Shown in pieces: positions 1 through 7,131 of a DNA stretch of 53,298 nucleotides. Origin of the DNA: JAATGA01 sp047605605. GTDB taxonomy: Bacteria > Pseudomonadota > Alphaproteobacteria > Rhodobacterales > Rhodobacteraceae. Numbering within the stretch: position 1 is the stretch's first letter; each line of letters begins with the position of its first letter. Below the pieces are notes generated by a model. That model saw nothing but the letters and a program-made list of their open reading frames with translations. It was not told the DNA's origin and searched no databases. The DNA is taken from contig JASGFG010000017.1 in NCBI GenBank assembly GCA_047605605.1, positions 1 through 53,298 of the forward strand, read 5' to 3'. A program made the position numbers and the translations under genes.

Positions 1-1031
1 TGCGCGATCCGCGCGCGGCGCAGGTGATCCGCCAGAACCTGGGCACCATCATCGACACCGAGGTGCTGAAGGTCCGCCTGCGCGGCCGCGCGACGCCCTT
101 GGGCGAGGTGGAGGAGGGGTTCGCCGCCTCGCTCACCCCCGGCGACACCTTCCTGATCGGGGGCGAGATCGTGCGCTATGAGGGTCTGCGCGAGTTGACG
201 GTCGAGGTCAGCCGGTCCCCCGGACGCGAGCCGAAGGTGGCCGTGTTCAACGGCACGAAATTTTCCACCTCGACCCTGCTGACCCACCGCATCCTGCGCC
301 TGTTCCAGCAGGACAAATGGCCCGACCTGCCCGCCCATACCGCCAGCTGGCTGGCCCATCAGCGCGAAGTCTCGCGCCTGCCCCAGCCAGACCGGCTGCT
401 GTGCGAGAGTTTCCCCTTCGAGGGGCGCGAGCATCTGTGCGTCTATGGCTTTGCCGGGCGGAACGCGCAGCAGACGCTGGGCATCCTGCTGACCAAGCGG
501 ATGGAGGAGATGGGGCTGGCCCCCCTCGGCTTTGTCGCCACCGATTATGCCGTGCTGATCTGGGGGCTGGAGCCGGTTCTGGACGCCGCCCCCCTGTTCG
601 ACGCGCCTGCCCTGCGGGCGGGGCTGGAACAATGGCTGGCGGGGAATGCGCTGATGAAGCGGACGTTCCGCAATGCCGCCATCGTCGCGGGCCTGATCGA
701 GCGCAGCCATCAGGGCCGCCGGAAATCCGGGCGGCAGGCGACGTTTTCGTCCGACATCATCTATGACACACTGCGCCGCCACGACCCCGGCCATCTGATG
801 CTGGACATCACGCGGGAAGAGGCGATGCGCGGTCTGGTCGATTTCGGCCGGATCGAAGAGATGCTGGCGCGGGTGGCGGGGCGGATCGACCTTGTGCGGA
901 CCGACCGGGTGACGCCGCTGGCCGCGCCCCTGTTTCTGGAACCCGGCAAGGTGCCGGTCGTGGGCGCGGGGCGCGAGCGGCTGGCCGAGGATCAGGCGGC
1001 GCGGCTGATGCGGGCGGCGGGGCTGGAGTAA
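1..1031 (+). CDS. Ligase-associated Lhr-type DEXH helicase, C-terminal part (partial)
   Basis: The frame is open from the first bases of the window to the stop at 1031, so only the C-terminal ~343 residues are present; the helicase core lies upstream, outside the window. The visible part resembles the C-terminal region of ligase-associated Lhr-family DNA-damage helicases: a beta-rich block (GEIVRYEGLRELTVEVS), then PKVAVFNGTKFSTSTLL, an FPFEGREHLCVYGFAGR segment, and FRNAAIVAGLIER followed by RKSGRQATFSSDIIYDTLR near the end. Family members usually sit beside an ATP-dependent DNA ligase and an exonuclease and are thought to act in DNA repair. Those partners cannot be checked here. The GTG at 24 is internal, not a real start. 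The assignment rests on recognised sequence pattern and is fairly secure for family, less so for substrate. Confidence 0.8.
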   Translation, partial: RDPRAAQVIRQNLGTIIDTEVLKVRLRGRATPLGEVEEGFAASLTPGDTFLIGGEIVRYEGLRELTVEVSRSPGREPKVAVFNGTKFSTSTLLTHRILRLFQQDKWPDLPAHTASWLAHQREVSRLPQPDRLLCESFPFEGREHLCVYGFAGRNAQQTLGILLTKRMEEMGLAPLGFVATDYAVLIWGLEPVLDAAPLFDAPALRAGLEQWLAGNALMKRTFRNAAIVAGLIERSHQGRRKSGRQATFSSDIIYDTLRRHDPGHLMLDITREEAMRGLVDFGRIEEMLARVAGRIDLVRTDRVTPLAAPLFLEPGKVPVVGAGRERLAEDQAARLMRAAGLE

Positions 1032-1091
1032 GGGGCGGCAGGGCGGGTTCGGTTAACCCTGTGTTAACCCGGCCGCTGCAAGACTTGCCGG

Positions 1092-1397
1092 ATGCGATAC
1101 CTGACCATCCTGACTGGCCTTCTCCTCGCCGCCTGCGGCGCGCAACCTGCGCCCGCCCTGTTCGGCGCCGACCGCACCGAGGTGGTGCGGGACGGCCGCC
1201 GATATGTGGTGTTCCAGAAGGGCGAGGTGGTAGAGGTCATCCGTCTGGGCTGGGTCAGTCCGGGGCAGCATCAGGCGATCCGCCAGACGATGATCGGACT
1301 GATCCCCGAGGTCACAGGGTGCCGCCTGCTGGACAGCAGCCTGCGCGGCGACAGCGGCGAGATGCGGGGGCGGCTGTCCTGTCCCGGCACGGGTTGA
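1092..1397 (+). CDS. Small lipoprotein of unknown function
   Basis: A 101-residue protein with a short lipoprotein signal: a positively charged start (MRYL), a hydrophobic run and the lipobox LLAAC, with the acylated Cys at residue 15. The mature part is a small compact domain with two further Cys (GCRLL near residue 77 and LSCPG near the end) that could form a disulfide in the periplasm. It follows the helicase gene by 60 bases on the same strand and may share its transcript. No known domain is recognised. Similar small lipoproteins occur in Rhodobacteraceae, and that is as far as the assignment goes. Confidence 0.7.
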   Translation: MRYLTILTGLLLAACGAQPAPALFGADRTEVVRDGRRYVVFQKGEVVEVIRLGWVSPGQHQAIRQTMIGLIPEVTGCRLLDSSLRGDSGEMRGRLSCPGTG

Positions 1398-1502
1398 CCG
1401 GCAGAGCCGCGATGCCCCGCCGCCGAACCGTTCCGAACGCGGATTGACGCAGGTGCAACCCGCCCTGAACCGCGCTATGCTGCGCCGCAGCGGGGGATTC
1501 GC

Positions 1503-2123
1503 ATGGGCCAGGTCATAACCATCGCACAGCAGAAGGGCGGCTCGGGGAAGACGACTTTGGCCGTCAATCTGGGGGTTGCGCTTGCACGGGCGGGGCATCG
1601 GGTCGCGCTTCTGGATACCGACCCGCAGGGCAGCCTTGGCCGCTGGTTCATGACGCGCCGCGACCGGCTGGGCGATCCGGGGATGGAGCTTTCGACGGCT
1701 TCGGCCTGGGGCGTCGGCTATGAATGCGAAAAGTTGCGCAAGACCAACGATTTCGTGATCGTCGATACGCCGCCCAAGGTGGATGCCGACCTGCGGCCGG
1801 CCCTGCGCGAAGCGGATCTGGTGCTGATCCCGGTGGCATCCAGCCATGTCGACCTCTGGGCGACGGACGGCGTTCTGGATCTGGTCGCGCGCGAGAACCG
1901 CAGGGCTCTGGTGGTGCTGAACCGCGCCAAGGCCGGCACCCGTCTGGCAGAGGAAGTCGCCACCGCCGCGGGCGAGCTTGCGCGCGTCGCCGCCGCCCGG
2001 CTGGGCCAGCGGGTGATCTTTGCCGAAACGCTGGGTCAGGGGCTGGCGGTGCCGGAAACCGGAAAATCCACCGCGGCGGGCGAAGTGCAGGCTCTGCTGG
2101 CCGAGGTTCTTGCGGATCTTTAG
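1503..2123 (+). CDS. Orphan ParA-family ATPase
   Basis: A 206-residue MinD/ParA-type P-loop ATPase. The deviant Walker A is KGGSGKTT at residues 11-18, with the signature lysine K11. The A' motif LLDTDPQGS follows near residue 38 and Walker B is FVIVDTPP near residue 80. It lacks an N-terminal DNA-binding extension, so it resembles the short ParAs used for positioning plasmids, protein clusters or other cargo rather than the large chromosomal ParA. No parB or obvious cargo gene lies beside it. The start ATG at 1503 is preceded by the purine-rich GCGGGGGA. A long gap follows. Its cargo cannot be deduced from this window. Confidence 0.85.
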   Translation: MGQVITIAQQKGGSGKTTLAVNLGVALARAGHRVALLDTDPQGSLGRWFMTRRDRLGDPGMELSTASAWGVGYECEKLRKTNDFVIVDTPPKVDADLRPALREADLVLIPVASSHVDLWATDGVLDLVARENRRALVVLNRAKAGTRLAEEVATAAGELARVAAARLGQRVIFAETLGQGLAVPETGKSTAAGEVQALLAEVLADL

Positions 2124-2599
2124 GTGGGGGCAGGACGGGAAACCGTGCCGCCTCAAGTGCCGTTCGATCCCGGATTTCGCGTGTTGTCTACGAAAACCGC
2201 ATCAGAGCCATCTGGTTACACGAGCGCGCCCCTGGCCGGCCCCGGAGGGGTTTTGCACCCCTCCGGTCCTCCCCGCAGGGTATTTGAGCCAAGATGAAGG
2301 GAGAACGTCATAGAGTGGGAAATTGGCAGCGGGCACATGCGGATGTGACGGGGCCTGCTGCGATGAAGGGGAAAGGCCTTGTTCCGGGCAAGGCTGATCT
2401 TTATCGGCGCCATCCGACTTTGGCTTTGGCCGCAAGGGAAGGGGGGATGGCACCCAACCCCGCACGACATAAATGAAATATGGGCCAATGCGCGCAGATG
2501 AGCGAAGGGCGATGACCTTTCCGTTCGGCGCCTTCCTGATTTCGGTCAGCGCCCAAAGCTGTGCGGCGGGCAGCGATCCCCTTTCGCCCCGGTGCGCCG
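2124..2599. other. 476-base intergenic region
   Basis: This stretch separates parA from the small membrane protein gene that ends at 2600 on the minus strand. It contains one copy of the dispersed hairpin repeat (2242-2302). The rest, about 2303-2599, shows no convincing gene on either strand. A minus-strand reading over roughly 2470-2590 looks faintly protein-like but has no start codon, no ribosome binding site and no recognised family, so a decayed gene remnant is possible but unproven. No tRNA or recognised RNA structure was found. Confidence 0.5.
2242..2302 (+). repeat. Dispersed intergenic repeat, copy 1
   Basis: Perfect 9-bp hairpin CCGGAGGGG / CCCCTCCGG (2242-2250 and 2258-2266, loop TTTTGCA), then the core GGGTATTTGAGCCAAGATGA at about 2278-2297. 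It lies downstream of parA in the direction of its transcription. Confidence 0.75.
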
Positions 2600-2782
2600 C
2601 TAGCCCTTCCTTTTCAGGATCAGCACCCATCCGGCATAGGCCCCCGCCGCGCCGAACATCGCTGCCCAGAGCGGATTGCCCATCCACAGCTCGAACCCCG
2701 CCCAGGCGAGCGGCAGGAGTGTCGTCGCCCAGCGGGCGAGGGGCTTGCGGAAGAACGGGTGGTTCGGGTCGATCAGCTGCAT
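2600..2782 (-). CDS. Small inner-membrane protein, unknown function
   Basis: A 60-residue protein beginning MQLIDPNHPFFRKPLARW, followed by two hydrophobic segments (about residues 19-34 and 37-55) and a basic tail KRKG. That is the pattern of a small two-helix inner-membrane protein. The N-terminal DPNHPFFRKPLARW block looks conserved rather than random and recalls small hypothetical proteins of Rhodobacteraceae. The Shine-Dalgarno is unclear, with a G-rich run directly abutting the start. It is divergent from the monooxygenase-like gene at 2874 and isolated from other minus-strand genes. Function unknown. Confidence 0.65.
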   Translation of the reverse strand: MQLIDPNHPFFRKPLARWATTLLPLAWAGFELWMGNPLWAAMFGAAGAYAGWVLILKRKG

Positions 2783-2873
2783 CCCCCGACCCTAGCTGTC
2801 CGCAGGCTGCTTGGCGAGGGTGCTTGGCACGACTCGCGCCCCCTGTCAGGATCGCGGGCGGGAGGACCGCCAG

Positions 2874-3191
2874 ATGACACAGATTTCCAGCACGACCCCC
2901 TGCCAGACCGTCATCACCACCTTCGAGATGACGCCCGGCACCTGCGCCGACCTGCTTGAAGCCCTTCAGGCCGCCTATGATCAGGTGATCCGTCATCAGC
3001 CCGGTTTCATCTCGGCGGCGATCCACATGAACGACGCCCATACCCGCATCGCCAATTATTCCCAGTGGCGCCGGCGCGAGGATTATCAGGCCATGCTGCG
3101 CACCGATGAAATGCGCCGTCGCAACCGCGAGATCGCGGCCCTGTGCCGGTCGTTCGAGCCGGTGATGTACGAGGTGGCGAAGGTCATCTGA
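2874..3191 (+). CDS. Antibiotic-biosynthesis-monooxygenase (ABM) fold protein
   Basis: A 105-residue protein resembling the ABM / dimeric alpha-beta barrel family. It has the typical ITTFEMTPGTCADLLEAL opening, the HQPGFISAAIHMNDAHTRIANYSQWRRREDYQAML centre (QPGF and NYSQW are family hallmarks), and a short C-terminal strand. Members are small cofactorless oxygenases or heme/quinone-binding proteins, and the substrate cannot be told from sequence. The start at 2874 is chosen over 2811 because GGGAGGA lies about 7 bases upstream and the family begins there. It stands alone between a divergent membrane protein and the GlsB-like gene. Confidence 0.75.
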   Translation: MTQISSTTPCQTVITTFEMTPGTCADLLEALQAAYDQVIRHQPGFISAAIHMNDAHTRIANYSQWRRREDYQAMLRTDEMRRRNREIAALCRSFEPVMYEVAKVI

Positions 3192-3248
3192 CGCTTGCTT
3201 TTGGCCCACGGCGCCCTAACCTTCACGGAAAGCAGCAGGGGGCCAGGA

Positions 3249-3503
3249 ATGGGCATCGAAAGCATTGTGGTGATGTTGATCGTCGGCGCGGTCGCCGGCT
3301 GGCTGGCGGGCAAGCTGGTGCGTGGCGGCGGCTTCGGGATTCTGGGCAATATCGTCATCGGTATTCTGGGGGCGGTGGTCGCGGGCTTCATCCTGCCCCG
3401 GCTGGGCTTTGGCGTCGGTGGCGGCGTGCTTTGGGCGATCATCCATTCCACCATCGGCGCTGTGATCCTGCTGGTGGTGGTGCGGCTGATCAAGCAGGCC
3501 TGA
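3249..3503 (+). CDS. GlsB/YeaQ/YmgE-family stress-response membrane protein
   Basis: An 84-residue, very hydrophobic, glycine-rich protein with the family pattern: an N-terminal helix (ESIVVMLIVGAVAGWLAGKLVRGGGFGILGN), a second helix (IVIGILGAVVAGFILPRL) and a third (IIHSTIGAVILLVVVRLI). The G-W-L-A-G-K and GGGFG-x-L-G-N-I-V-x-G-x-x-G blocks are typical of transglycosylase-associated GlsB proteins, which are induced by general stress in many bacteria. Their biochemical role is not established. The start at 3249 is preferred over 3195 because the protein then begins at the first membrane helix. The 3' end overlaps the convergent chelatase gene by 14 bases. Confidence 0.85.
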   Translation: MGIESIVVMLIVGAVAGWLAGKLVRGGGFGILGNIVIGILGAVVAGFILPRLGFGVGGGVLWAIIHSTIGAVILLVVVRLIKQA

Positions 3504-4164
3504 CCTGCGCCGCAATGGCGCGCGCAATCAGGGCGGGCACCCGCGCATCCACCCCGACCGGCGGCAGGATCGGACCCGGAAAGCCTGTCAGCACTGCGGG
3601 CAGGTCATCCTGAACATGTCCGCCGCGCGCGGCAAAGAACGGCAGGCAGACGGCCTGCGGGCCGAACCCCTTCACCTGCGCCAGCTGCGGGGCCTGGTCG
3701 ATGAAGGCGGCCTCGACCCGGCGCAGCTCGGTTTCCCGCGCGATCCGCGCCGCCATGGCAAAGGCGATTTCGGCAGGCGCAGGGCTGCGGAACGACCCAT
3801 GCGCGGCCAGAAGCAACTCCGTCGCCCCTGCCGCCTGCGCCTCGGCCGCCAGCGTGACGGTCAGATCCTGCACGGCGGGGTCGCAGCCGAACGGCTCCAG
3901 CACCCGCCAGCCATGCCCGCCCGCCTCGCCCAGCCGTTGCGGCAGGTGGACGCGCGTGAACCAGCCGCCGGCCATGAACAGCGGATAGACCAGCCCCGTG
4001 CCGCCCCGCACCGCCCGCGCCAGCGCCCCCGGCGCGGCCAGCGTCGCAGCGCCAACCTGCCAGCCGGGCAGCTGCGCGGCCACCCTCTCGGCCAGCAGGG
4101 CAAGCTCCTCCTCCGCCGGGGCGGGGTCGGAGGGCTGGCCATGGGCGACGAGCAGCGCCCTCAT
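3490..4164 (-). CDS. CbiX/SirB-like sirohydrochlorin cobalt or iron chelatase
   Basis: A 224-residue two-repeat chelatase. Each half starts with a strand ending in AHG (LLVAHGQ at residues 4-10; LLLAAHGS at about 122-129). The second half carries GGHVQDDLP, the usual metal-inserting His motif, while the first half has the diverged GGWFTRVHLP. CbiX-type enzymes insert Co2+ or Fe2+ into sirohydrochlorin for cobalamin or siroheme synthesis. No other tetrapyrrole gene adjoins it, so the metal is uncertain. The ATG overlaps the TGA of the upstream LysR gene (ATGA), suggesting translational coupling. Start 4164 is preferred because the upstream frame is antisense-like within lysR. Confidence 0.8.
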   Translation of the reverse strand: MRALLVAHGQPSDPAPAEEELALLAERVAAQLPGWQVGAATLAAPGALARAVRGGTGLVYPLFMAGGWFTRVHLPQRLGEAGGHGWRVLEPFGCDPAVQDLTVTLAAEAQAAGATELLLAAHGSFRSPAPAEIAFAMAARIARETELRRVEAAFIDQAPQLAQVKGFGPQAVCLPFFAARGGHVQDDLPAVLTGFPGPILPPVGVDARVPALIARAIAAQVRPA

Positions 4165-5078
4165 CCGCGCGCGCCGGCGGCGGGGGGCACGGCGATCCGG
4201 CAATGGTCGAGAAATGCCGAGACCGCGCGCCGCAACGGCCCCTGCGGCAGAACCAGCCCGATCTCCAGCCGTGGCCCGGCCATCGGCACCTCGACCAGCC
4301 GCCGCCCGTCGGGCGCAATCGCCCCCGCCTGCCGGATATTGGCGATGGAATAGCCGAACCCGTTGGCGACCAGCGACCGCATCATCCCCATGTCGCGCGT
4401 CCGCTCGGCGATCAGGGGGCGAAGCCCCTCTGCGGAAAACAGCGACAGGAAATAATCCGCGCTGTGCGGCAGATCCAGCAACACCATCGGAAAGGGTGCC
4501 AGTTCCGCCGTGCTGACCTGCGACTGCCCGGCCAGGGGATGCTCTTCGGGCAGAAGGGCATAGGGGGCCAGCGGGGCCAGCGGCTCGAACCGCAGATCGG
4601 CGGGAATTTGCATGGCATAGGTCAATGCCACATCCAGGCTGGCGTTGCGCAACCCTTCGAACAGGGCGGCCTGATGGCGTTCGGACTGGCGCATCTCGAC
4701 CTGCGGAAAGCGGTCGGCAAAGCTGCGCCGGACCTGCGGCAGAACCACCTGTGCAAAGGTCTGAAGACATCCGACGGCCAGCGCCCCCCGCACCTCGCCG
4801 GTGATTTCAGCGGCGCTGTCCGACAGGCGTCCGGCGGCGGCCAGAACACCGCGCGCGGTGGCGGTGAACTGCCGCCCGCCCTCGGTCAGCGACAGGCCCT
4901 GCGCATGGCGGCGGATGAACAGGTGCAGACCGAATTCGGCCTCCAGCTGGGCGATGGCGGCCGAAATCGAGGGGGAGGAGACATTCACCCGCTCGGCCGC
5001 CAGCGCGACCGAGCCGCTGTCGGCGACGGCGACAAGGTATTCCAGCTGGCGAAGCGTAAAGCGAAGCGGCATGGGCAA
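4161..5078 (-). CDS. LysR-family transcriptional regulator
   Basis: A 305-residue LysR regulator. The winged helix-turn-helix covers about residues 7-66 (FTLRQLEYLVAVADSGSVA, SSPSISAAIAQLEAEFG). A periplasmic-binding-protein-like effector domain runs from about residue 95 to 295. The co-inducer is not deducible. It is translationally coupled to the CbiX-like gene downstream (4-base overlap), which suggests they are co-expressed. LysR proteins often control a divergent neighbour, but the gene upstream (DUF1028) is on the same strand 39 bases away, so it may belong to the same transcript. Confidence 0.9.
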   Translation of the reverse strand: MPMPLRFTLRQLEYLVAVADSGSVALAAERVNVSSPSISAAIAQLEAEFGLHLFIRRHAQGLSLTEGGRQFTATARGVLAAAGRLSDSAAEITGEVRGALAVGCLQTFAQVVLPQVRRSFADRFPQVEMRQSERHQAALFEGLRNASLDVALTYAMQIPADLRFEPLAPLAPYALLPEEHPLAGQSQVSTAELAPFPMVLLDLPHSADYFLSLFSAEGLRPLIAERTRDMGMMRSLVANGFGYSIANIRQAGAIAPDGRRLVEVPMAGPRLEIGLVLPQGPLRRAVSAFLDHCRIAVPPAAGARG

Positions 5079-5117
5079 AGGCTAGCCGCGCCGGGCCCGC
5101 CTTTCCAGAGCCTTCGG

Positions 5118-5795
5118 TTACTCGTCGCCGGGCACGCCGTAAGAGGGCGCCTCGCGCGGGTCGCGCGCCCGCTGGATATAGGCGGGCATCTGCGGGGCAT
5201 AGACCTGCCAGGCGCGGGCGACCGCCTCGATCGGGCACCCGTCGTCGATCCAGTCGCAGCGCAGTTCGGCCACGGGCCAGGTCTCGCGGTCGACCATCAG
5301 CAGCCCCGCCGAATGGACCGGTCCGGCTTCGCCTCCGGCATCGCGGCCGGCGCGCAGGGCCGCGACCAGCCGGTCGCCAAGCGGCCCCGTGGCACCGGAA
5401 AACCCGGCGACCATCGCGGCCGGAACATCGGCATTGGCCAGAAGGTTACCACCGGCGATCACGCCCTGGCCCTCGGCCACGGCCCAGAGCCCCAGGATCT
5501 TCGCGCCGGAATGGCTGGCGATGCGCCCCTGCGCGTCGATCGCCATCAACTGCCGGTAGTCGACGAAGGCCGCCGCCGCGACGACCGAGGCCATGGCCTC
5601 TGCCGCCGTCTGCCCCCGCGCCATCGCATCCAGCAGGGCGGGCCCGAGCGCCGGATCGGTGATGTTCTGGCTGGCGGCTACCCCCGCACCCGCCCGCGCA
5701 TGGGCGCAGCGCGCCGCAACGGCCGGGGACGAGGAAGAGATCACCATGCCGAACATCCCGGTGTCGGGGCAGCGGGCAAGAAGCGAAAACGTCAT
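5118..5795 (-). CDS. DUF1028 family protein (Ntn-hydrolase-like)
   Basis: A 225-residue protein with the DUF1028 pattern: MTFSLLARCPDTGMFGMVISSSSPAVAARC at the N-terminus, then AGAGVAASQNITDP, RIASHSGAKILGLWAVAEGQGVIAGGNLLA, and a C-terminal WIDDGCPIEAVARAWQVYAPQMPAYIQRARDP. The family has an Ntn-hydrolase-like fold but no firmly assigned reaction. In other bacteria relatives occur near amino-acid, pterin or urea-type catabolic genes. AGGGA lies about 7 bases before the ATG. It is separated from the acyl-CoA dehydrogenase gene upstream by the paired inverted repeat at 5821-5953. Confidence 0.85.
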   Translation of the reverse strand: MTFSLLARCPDTGMFGMVISSSSPAVAARCAHARAGAGVAASQNITDPALGPALLDAMARGQTAAEAMASVVAAAAFVDYRQLMAIDAQGRIASHSGAKILGLWAVAEGQGVIAGGNLLANADVPAAMVAGFSGATGPLGDRLVAALRAGRDAGGEAGPVHSAGLLMVDRETWPVAELRCDWIDDGCPIEAVARAWQVYAPQMPAYIQRARDPREAPSYGVPGDE

Positions 5796-5820
5796 GCGGA
5801 ATTCCCTGTGTCTGGCCGCC

Positions 5821-5871
5821 GGGGGTTTTCCACCCCCGGACCCCCGGAGGATATTTAAGTCCAGAAAGAGG
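5821..5871 (+). repeat. Dispersed intergenic repeat, copy 2
   Basis: Hairpin GGGGG-TTTTCCA-CCCCC at 5821-5837, then GGACCCCCGGAGGATATTTA and TCCAGAAAGAGG through 5871. It is plus-oriented, head to head with copy 3. The two cores form a perfect 25-bp inverted repeat (5847-5871 with 5887-5911). Confidence 0.8.
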
Positions 5872-5886
5872 GGAAAGGGTGTCTCT

Positions 5887-5953
5887 CCTCTTTCTGGACT
5901 TAAATATCCTCAGGGGGGTGAGGGCGCAGCCCGAGGGGGGCGCGAGCGCCCCC
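5887..5953 (-). repeat. Dispersed intergenic repeat, copy 3
   Basis: Minus-oriented copy lying just after the acyl-CoA dehydrogenase stop codon. Read along the minus strand it has the hairpin GGGGGCG-CTCG-CGCCCCC (5953-5936), a second GGGCTGCGCCC stem (about 5930-5920) and the GAGGATATTTAAGTCC core. It may act as a transcription terminator for the carnitine operon. Confidence 0.8.
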
Positions 5954-5964
5954 TTTTCCCGGTG

Positions 5965-7128
5965 TCAGCCGCCGACCGCGCGGAGGAGTTCGCGGCTGAT
6001 GATATGGCGCTGGATTTCGGACGTGCCTTCCCAGATCCGTTCCACCCGCGCGTCGCGCCAGATGCGTTCCAGCGGCAGTTCGTCCATCAGCCCCATGCCG
6101 CCGTGGATCTGGATCGCCTCGTCGGCGATCATCGCCAGCACTTCGGTGGCTTTCAGCTTCGCCATCGACATGTCGGCCTCGGTCACGGAGCCGTTGTCGA
6201 ATTTCCACGCCGCTTCCCAGGTCAGCAGGTTCGCGGCCTTCAGCTCCATCGCCATATCGGCCAGCTTGAAGCTGATGCCCTGGAACTTGCCGATCTGCTG
6301 GCCGAATTGCTTGCGTTCGGCGGAATAGCTGATGGCATGGTCCAGCGCCCGTTCGGCACGGCCCAGGCAGGTCGAGGCGACTTGCAGGCGGGTGGCGCCC
6401 AGCCAGGTGTTCGCCACGTCAAAGCCCTTGTGCACCTCGCCCAGCACCTGGGCCTGCGGCAGGCGGCAGTTGTCGAATTCCAGGATTGCGTTGGTATAGC
6501 CGCGGTGGCTGACGTTGCGATACCCGTCGCGCACGGTGAAGCCGGGCGTGCCCTTGTCGACAAAGAACGCCGTGATCAGTTTCTTTGGCCCGCGCGGGGT
6601 GTCCTCCTCTCCGCTCGCCATGAAGACGATGGCAAAGCTGGCGGTGTCGGCATGGCTGATGAAATGCTTGGTGCCGTTCAGCACCCAGTCCGCGCCGTCC
6701 TTTTTCGCGGTCGCCTTCATCCCTCGCAGGTCCGACCCCGCGCCCGGTTCGGTCATGGCGAGGCAATCCCATTTCTCGCCCCGGATGCAGGGGTAGAGGT
6801 ATCTCTCGCGCTGCTCTTCGGTGCCGGCCAGCAGGATGTTCGACGGCCGCGCCACGCAGGTCCAGTGCAGCGCATAGTTCGCGCGGCCCAGTTCCTTTTC
6901 ATACAAAAGCCACGACAGGGTATCGAGGCCCGCGCCGCCGACCTCTTCGGGCATGTTGGCGGCGTAAAGGCCTGCCTCCATGGCCTTGGCCTGCAACTCC
7001 CTCACCAGTTCGGGGCGCAGGTGGCCTGTTCGCTCGACCTCGGCCTCGTGCGGGTAAAGCTCGTTCTCGACGAAGGCGCGGGTGGTCTCGACGATCAGCT
7101 TCTGTTCTTCGGTCAGTCCGAAATCCAT
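5965..7128 (-). CDS. Acyl-CoA dehydrogenase (candidate gamma-butyrobetainyl-CoA dehydrogenase)
   Basis: A 387-residue flavin acyl-CoA dehydrogenase of normal length. It shows the N-terminal helical domain (FGLTEEQKLIVETTRAF), the FAD-binding stretch AMTEPGAGSDLRGM, RKQFGQQIGKFQGISFKLADM, IQIHGGMGLMDE, and the C-terminal WEGTSEIQRHIISREL, whose Glu occupies the catalytic-base position. Electrons would pass to ETF. It is the last gene of the operon cdhC-lcdH-acd, three bases after the carnitine dehydrogenase stop. Given the CaiD-like hydratase and CoA ligase nearby, oxidation of gamma-butyrobetainyl-CoA to crotonobetainyl-CoA is the likely reaction. That is inference from context, and the enzyme could instead act on another short acyl-CoA. 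Confidence 0.85.
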   Translation of the reverse strand: MDFGLTEEQKLIVETTRAFVENELYPHEAEVERTGHLRPELVRELQAKAMEAGLYAANMPEEVGGAGLDTLSWLLYEKELGRANYALHWTCVARPSNILLAGTEEQRERYLYPCIRGEKWDCLAMTEPGAGSDLRGMKATAKKDGADWVLNGTKHFISHADTASFAIVFMASGEEDTPRGPKKLITAFFVDKGTPGFTVRDGYRNVSHRGYTNAILEFDNCRLPQAQVLGEVHKGFDVANTWLGATRLQVASTCLGRAERALDHAISYSAERKQFGQQIGKFQGISFKLADMAMELKAANLLTWEAAWKFDNGSVTEADMSMAKLKATEVLAMIADEAIQIHGGMGLMDELPLERIWRDARVERIWEGTSEIQRHIISRELLRAVGG

Positions 7129-7131
7129 GGC

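Noticed and set aside
1444..1481. TTGACG and TATGCT as a promoter for parA
   Set aside because: The spacing is 26 bases, far from the 16-18 needed.
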